A DNA stretch of 64,000 bases from Rostrohypoxylon terebratum (taxonomy: Eukaryota; Ascomycota; Sordariomycetes; Xylariales; Hypoxylaceae): assembly GCA_022497145.1 (NCBI GenBank), contig MU385951.1, positions 44,654-108,653 of the forward strand, in the 5' to 3' direction. Within the stretch, counting starts at the first letter, position 1. Every line of letters begins with the position of its first letter. The notes below the pieces were generated by a model that worked only from the letters and a program-made list of their open reading frames with translations, was not told where the DNA came from and ran no database searches. Shown piece by piece: positions 58,763-64,000 of the stretch. The translations under genes and the position numbers were made by a program.

Positions 58763-59937
58763 CTATAGCTTGGCAGATTCCTCCTTGAGAAACTCGACCT
58801 TGTTGGTCACGACACCGACATTCTCGAGCTCGACTTCGACAACATCACCATCCTTCATCCATAGCTTAGGGGTACGGCCCATTCCGACACCGGATGGTGT
58901 TCCGGTCCAGATTAGATCACCTGGGAGTAAAGTGTGACCCCTGCTCAAGAACGAGATCGTTTGTCTAACATTGAAGATCTGATCCGCCGTGTTGCTCTCC
59001 TAAAAGGTTGGTTAGTCTCGGAAGGGAAGCCGAGGGAAGCCGAGGGGAACACAGCGTTCATCCTCTTACCTGTACGGTCTGTCCGTTTAATCTGGTGCTG
59101 ATCTTCAGGGTCTGAGGGTCCTTGATGATATTGCTTGTCACGATACCCGGTCCGTACGGCGCCCAGCCGTCGAAACCCTTGCCCAACGACCACTGGCCTC
59201 CGCCACGAGCGACCTGCCAGTCACGGTGGGATACATCGTTTCCGATGGCGTAGCCTAGCACGTAGTCGAGCGCATCCGCCTCCGAAACGTCCCTAGCCTC
59301 CTTTCCGATAATGACGACGAGCTCACACTCGTAGTCCAGACCTTCCTCCTCTTGCGCTATCGGGTGCACGGGAATGGGGTCCGTGGGCCCTGATAGAGAA
59401 GTGACAGGCTTGAACTGATCAATAAGTTTAGCATATACCGTCCAAGACTTGTAGATGAGGGACCGATGTTACTTACGAATAGAACTGGGTATTTGGGCAA
59501 AGGTAGGCCGGCCTAGGGAGATATGTCAGCACGATAGAGCCCGAATAGCGATGCCGAGAAAAGACCGACCTCCTTAGCGTGTAGCGCATAGTTGAGGCCT
59601 AGGCATCGGACTGTCTTGACGTCTTCTAGTGCAAGGGGTGCTAGTAACAATCGGACATCCGCGATTTGATCTGTGACTTCGTGCTTGCCAAAGATATCCC
59701 CTTTGATGACCTTTGCTTTCTTCGTTTTGGAAATGTCTGTTACACCCTGAGGCAGGATGGCATCTCCATAGTACGTCTTGCCATTTTTGGCGAGGAAGCG
59801 GATGAGTCGCTATCGATGAATTAGTATTAGAGTTATGTATAAAAAGATACCTAAATACTAGTGCATGGATATATGATATATGTCCATGTATGGTCCGTGA
59901 GAATTGAGGGGTTCTGTCTTACATTGAAGGCCGGCAT
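58763..59937 (-). CDS. Fumarylacetoacetate hydrolase-family protein
   Basis: Five exons: 59937-59923 (15 bases, MPAFN), 59809-59570, 59512-59477 (36 bases), 59414-59070 and 58999-58763 (290 aa). Core motifs: VRCLGLNYALHAKEAG, PLPKYPVLFFKP, DYECELVVIIGKEARDV (metal-binding Glu pair region), GYAIGNDVSHRDWQ, FDGWAPYGPGIVTSN, GDLIWTGTPSGVG and the terminal VEVELENVGVVTNKVEF. The short form is nearer FAHD1/FAHD2 and fungal fumarylpyruvate/acylpyruvate hydrolase-like proteins than true fumarylacetoacetase (about 420 aa). It should cleave or decarboxylate a beta-diketo acid with Mg2+; exact substrate unknown. No mitochondrial presequence. Confidence 0.93.
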
Positions 59938-60756
59938 TGTTGTATTATTTTTTTTTTGTTCTGTATCTTCTATATGAAAACCGAATTAAAGATTAGAAGA
60001 ACAGTTGAAAATGGATAATTATCAGAGTTATATAAAAGCAAGATAACTTAGATTTAGATTTGTGTAATATATCGAGTACGTTGTGTCTATTATATGTCTT
60101 CGTAGAAACTGGAAGTGGAGTAGAAGGTAACTGGGGCTGTTGGGGAATTGGTATCTATGGATCTTAGCATGGATCTTAGCATGGATCTTCTTACTGAGCG
60201 TGTAACAACCCTTGGAGAGATCGGGGTCTCGGATAACCTCGGACGGTATTGATTTTAGCCTATCGCAGTTGCTAGAGACAGCCCCGAGTACGGAGTTCGG
60301 ATTCCCCACCTAACGGCAGTTCGTTACCCCCTTTTTGCTTTTCCCCCCTTTTCTAATAAATTGCAAGTACCCCACTATAAAGTCCGACGCTCATGATATT
60401 CATATCATTATTAATATATCACTAACCATCTAACCGTCTAACCATCCCATCCCTCGCTCGCTCGCTGCTCTCATCCGTCCCGCGTATGACGTGAAGGCTT
60501 TCTCAGCAATTTCGCCCGGCAAGTCCAGAAGAACTCCCGACATTTCATTGGCCTACTTCTCGCATGTTTGCAGGGCCTCGTTCAGGTCGTGAAACAACAG
60601 GTTTACGAAATTGCCTTAGGACCAGGTACCTAAGGCACCGAGGAATTAATACACCAAGAAAAAAGACGCACGCTGTGCTCCCAAAATACATCAACAAATA
60701 CCCTGAAAGAAACCACTGTGACAAACAATTTTTCATGAAGCCAACCGAGACCAGAA
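59938..60756. other. Intergenic region with a short 12-bp tandem repeat
   Basis: No gene supported. ATGGATCTTAGC is repeated (60157-60168, 60169-60180, then a partial copy to 60189). A CTCGCTCGCTCGCTG stretch lies at about 60453-60467. Confidence 0.5.
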
Positions 60757-62848
60757 TCATTCCCTTTGAAATCTTAGACGACCTGAACCACCAGCTTCAA
60801 ATCTAACCCTCATCTTTTCCACCAATTCGTCCAACTTCTCCTGTGTCGGAGGTTCTGACACGTCGTCCAATTCATCTTCAGCCCACCCCTTCACCTCACT
60901 TATCAGCAGGGCCATTGATGACTCCTTGAGGAGAGGCTGCCTCTGGGTGATCTTGATTGATATAATAAGAAGGATAGTTGTCAGTAACACCTCTGCTAAG
61001 GGGAGGGCAATCCACCCCCAGCGTACGTGTATGTACGTCTCTTCGAAGAAAGCTTCGCCCTCGATGATTGAAGCATTGTAATTGTCGCCGCCGCTGCTCC
61101 GAATTTGGTTCGTTAGTGTATCTGCGATATCGCCAAAAACCTTTTTCAGGTCTGAATGCTGGAAAAAAGGCCCCATCTCGGGAAAGTTGTCGTTCCCCGT
61201 ATCCTTCCGAATTGTGAAAGTGAACAACTTCTGAAGGTATCGACTTAAGGCAAACGAAGCAAACGTATCAACCTTATAAGTTAGGCCTGTAGAGTTTGCC
61301 GCGAGCCAAAAGTACTTGATCACATCCCCAACCATATCCGCCCCATTCACCGTCAAATACTCCGTGGAAATTGATTCCTCGCTTATATCGGACGGGGAAC
61401 CGGTAACATCGCGGTACGTTCGAGCACACCAATCAAAGACCCCCGAATAAACCTTCACAGGCGGTGGATCTAATTTGTGTGTCGAGGAATTATACCTATC
61501 TTGGAACACCATTTGTCGTAGCATTAACCGCTATAAAATACCCTAGATGAGCGGTGGTCACATTTAACGGACTCCAGAACTGCGATTGGAAAACTGTCGT
61601 CATTTCCACATTATGAGTAGTACGGTTTTCGTAAGCCCCGCCTTCTATTGCTTCCCAGGTTATGGCCATGTCTTTTCCTGTGATATATTCCGCGCCAGGA
61701 ATTGTATAGTTGCAATACATTTTCTTGTGCTTGTTAACTGATCCACAATGACGGATTGCATTGTCTGTGTTGTCCGCGACGGTCCCGCAAATCCCTAAAG
61801 TTGCGAATGTGCCGTTCCACTGACACCGGCTAGCGGTTTGAGGGCATGTAAAATATTGTTTATATACGGTCCCGATGGCCCCGTTAATAATCGCTGACTG
61901 GAGAGACAAGATATTTGACTTTGCTTGCCAGGGGGCATGTTGGACTTCATAATCTGTCAGCATGAAAATATTGATACACACATTTTCTGTTGGCAGACGA
62001 AGCTTACACTCTTGTTTGATTCCCTCTGAAGTATATGAGTTAGCAAATCCCAGCTCCGTGGTTGCGTCCTTCAACAACGACTCTCTCAAAGGAAACTTCA
62101 GGATTTGCTGAGCACTCGTATCCATACCAAGGGCAACGATTGTGATCAGCGCAAAACCAAATGTAACTAATGCCCGTGTACGAAAACAACACAGGTACCA
62201 GAGCAGCATGGCGGATCCCCAAGGACCGCGACTTGCATCATCATAGATCTGGAGGTCAGCAAGTCTTCGTGATTGTATCATAAAGTGGCGCCACTTCAGT
62301 TGGCTGATACCAGACGCCACAACGAGCATCATCGATGCCTTCGTTACGGTAATCAACGAAGCGATGAGAGAGTTAGGTTCTACCGGGAGCTCCCAGCTTT
62401 GTAGAGGCAGGTTACTGATCTTGATCAAAACCCCTACTAGGCTACACATGCAAAATACACTGAGACAAATTGCAAGGATCTCCCACCACCACCACCATGA
62501 GCTCGGCTCGCCACTTTCTGCGCTTGAGGCTTTCGTTTGCAACCTGATCCTAAGCTTTTCGAACCTTCCATCCTGGCTAGCTGGATTTGTATCTTCTTCA
62601 GATGAGATTCTCTGTGAAATGGATACGCTTTGAGATATATCCTGAGAATTAGCGTTAGCTCTAGATAGGGGTATGACGTCTGGGGAAGGGTCAAAAGAGC
62701 TTGTATAACTCCCAATACTTGGGCGAGAGGGTACTGGCGAGGATATAGATCGCTCTTGAATTGAAACTTCACCTCCTTCAGATAGACTTCCAGGAGGCGT
62801 TTCTGTCATTATCGAAGCGGAATTCCCTGGCATATCTGGCGAGGGCAA
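60757..62848 (-). CDS. DUF3176-like fungal multi-pass membrane protein
   Basis: Two exons, 62848-61542 and 61495-60757 (681 aa). At first sight the gene looks frameshifted, with a stop near 61496 and a new ATG overlapping. A 46-base GTATTT...GATAG intron, however, joins HLG to YNSSTHKLDPPP without changing family order. A disordered Ser/Pro N-terminus (about 120 aa) precedes a run of five Trp (SSWWWWWEI) that opens TM1. TM2 is at ASLITVTKASMMLVVASG, TM3 at LVTFGFALITIVALGMD, and the last TM at WIALPLAEVLLTTILLIIS. The long loop between TM3 and the last TM has many Cys and N-glycosylation sites, so it is probably extracellular. DUF3176 proteins are numerous and uncharacterised in Pezizomycotina. 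No function can be assigned. Confidence 0.85.
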
Positions 62849-64000
62849 CGAATATGTTTGCTTACCGAGTCCCCTTTAGCTAGAAATAATGGCTCTATAT
62901 AAGTAGCGTCGACTGGTGGATTGATTTGAAACTCTCAGCAGAGCATCGCCTAACTTGGGAGCCTCAGTCTAACTCATAACCATCTTTCAGCCTAAACATA
63001 ATTAATATAGATTTGACTGGAGAATCAGTGAGGCTTTGAGGAGAGGCTATCAGCTATTTTGAGCAGGTATCTTCACCAAAGCTGATGAGATGCAAGTTAA
63101 CCATAATGATCAAGTCTTTGGTAGGTTGGAAACCTGGCATTGATAGACACTATGTGTCTCCTAATGAAGTTTTTCCTACTTGTTATAGGGCTATACAAGT
63201 TCTCGAGATTGATGTCATTCGGTATCACATTATTGATATTAGATTGACGTAGTAACGGAAGGTATGATCTCTGACATCCTACTTAGCCAACAATGAGAGA
63301 TAATAGGTTCCAGGAAAATTAGTTAGGGTCGTGCTCAAATGTCCTAGATATCTTGTCATCGTCGCGAGTTTGGATCAATCAAAGAAAGTTCCACTGAGAA
63401 CGGGCGACGGCACGGCTTCCATTATTTTAAGCAATGCTCTACAGAAAGAGTCCAATTGAAAGAGATATATTGGTCCTCATGTGTTCGTGTATATGCATCT
63501 GTGCCTAACGTTGGGCATCTTAAACGCCAGAATGGGCAAACTTTCCACATTGGCTTACTGGACCTGCAGATCTGTAACGAGCGAATCACCATGTTAGATT
63601 CAAGCTTGGGGAGATTGAGGTCGTGCCAAGACGGCAGCTGATAGAGAGATGACGCGACATGGGAATGGAATGAAGTCTATAGGTCGAACTTACAATTTCA
63701 CAACAGTACCCTCTATGCAGGAACCACAGCAATGTTTACGACTAGTTTTGCCAATGAGGACCATATGGTCGTAAGTGTAGTGAACTCTATCGAATTAGGG
63801 AAATGGACCGTAACCCACGGGGGAAGAGTTTCGATGAATGCTTTCGCATGTCCTTCCGACACAGAGCTCCCGAGGGCGCTGTCTACTTTAGCCCCGCAAC
63901 TAACCGTAAGCCAACATACCAGTATGCGCACATACCAGGTGCGATCCACTTCAAAATCGCGACACGAACGCGTTGAAAAACACCGCCTTTTTCCTTTATA
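62849..64000. other. Right-edge intergenic region
   Basis: Promoter of the DUF3176-like gene and about 1 kb without a recognisable gene. A plus-strand frame stays open from about 63710 to the edge, and a minus frame of 78 codons lies opposite at 63713-63949; neither shows a family motif, so a partial gene at the edge is possible but unproven. Confidence 0.4.

Noticed and set aside
1652..59937. GST-like gene, CYP504-like P450 and FAH-family gene as one phenylacetate/homogentisate degradation pathway.
   Set aside because: The FAH gene is about 47 kb away and of the short acylpyruvase-like type, the GST lacks the maleylacetoacetate isomerase SSxSC motif, and no homogentisate dioxygenase is present.
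61490..61530. Frameshift making the DUF3176-like gene a pseudogene.
   Set aside because: A short GT-AG intron joins the two frames and keeps the family order, so an intact gene is the simpler reading.

Overview
This window is nuclear DNA of a filamentous ascomycete (Pezizomycotina, probably Sordariomycetes). The genes carry many short GT-AG introns (about 42-150 nt). They include fungus-specific families: an alternative oxidase, a PDR-type ABC transporter, a Crz1-type zinc-finger factor, Zn2Cys6-like proteins, a GT69 glycosyltransferase and a DUF3176-type membrane protein. Intergenic DNA is rich in short CCTAGGTA/TAGGTACC-type palindromes. I reconstructed 23 protein-coding genes with exon coordinates, plus one gene relic and one weak small-protein candidate. 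No rRNA, tRNA, CRISPR array or intact transposon was recognised.

Left part (1-18.4 kb), accessory metabolism: a small charged hypothetical protein; a GST-fold protein with telomere-like repeats in its intron; a CYP65/CYP60-style P450; a Dal5-type MFS transporter divergent from a membrane-anchored M19 dipeptidase; a CYP504-style P450; a small-subunit catalase; a cysteine-rich protein with two Zn2Cys6-like clusters; and an MDR-family zinc-independent oxidoreductase. The set resembles the tailoring, transport and defence part of a secondary-metabolite or detoxification cluster. No core PKS, NRPS or terpene synthase is visible, so any core enzyme would lie left of the window.

Middle (19.7-35.5 kb): the calcium/calcineurin-type transcription factor Crz1, then a gene-poor 6.5-kb stretch containing a decayed GMC/alcohol-oxidase relic, a full-length PDR ABC transporter and a mitochondrial alternative oxidase. 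These suit stress and xenobiotic responses.

Right part: a housekeeping block (38.4-53.4 kb) holds eIF3j, Mdm31-type mitochondrial inner-membrane protein, PNO1 (ribosome biogenesis), a Rad60/Esc2-like SUMO-like-domain protein, LSm6, a SAM methyltransferase, a GT69 mannosyltransferase and a PXMP4-type peroxisomal membrane protein. Several are divergent pairs with shared promoters; the Rad60-like/LSm6 promoter has two ACGCGT boxes. The last stretch has a neprilysin-type M13 metallopeptidase, a fumarylacetoacetase-family hydrolase and a DUF3176-like membrane protein, then about 1.1 kb without a recognisable gene.

Exon boundaries were read by eye from splice signals and family conservation. I found no clear, wholly new biological system. 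The most useful second-look items are the 108-bp nested inverted repeat at 37.1 kb, the paired Zn-cluster protein, the transporter-dipeptidase pair, and the accessory cluster at the left edge.
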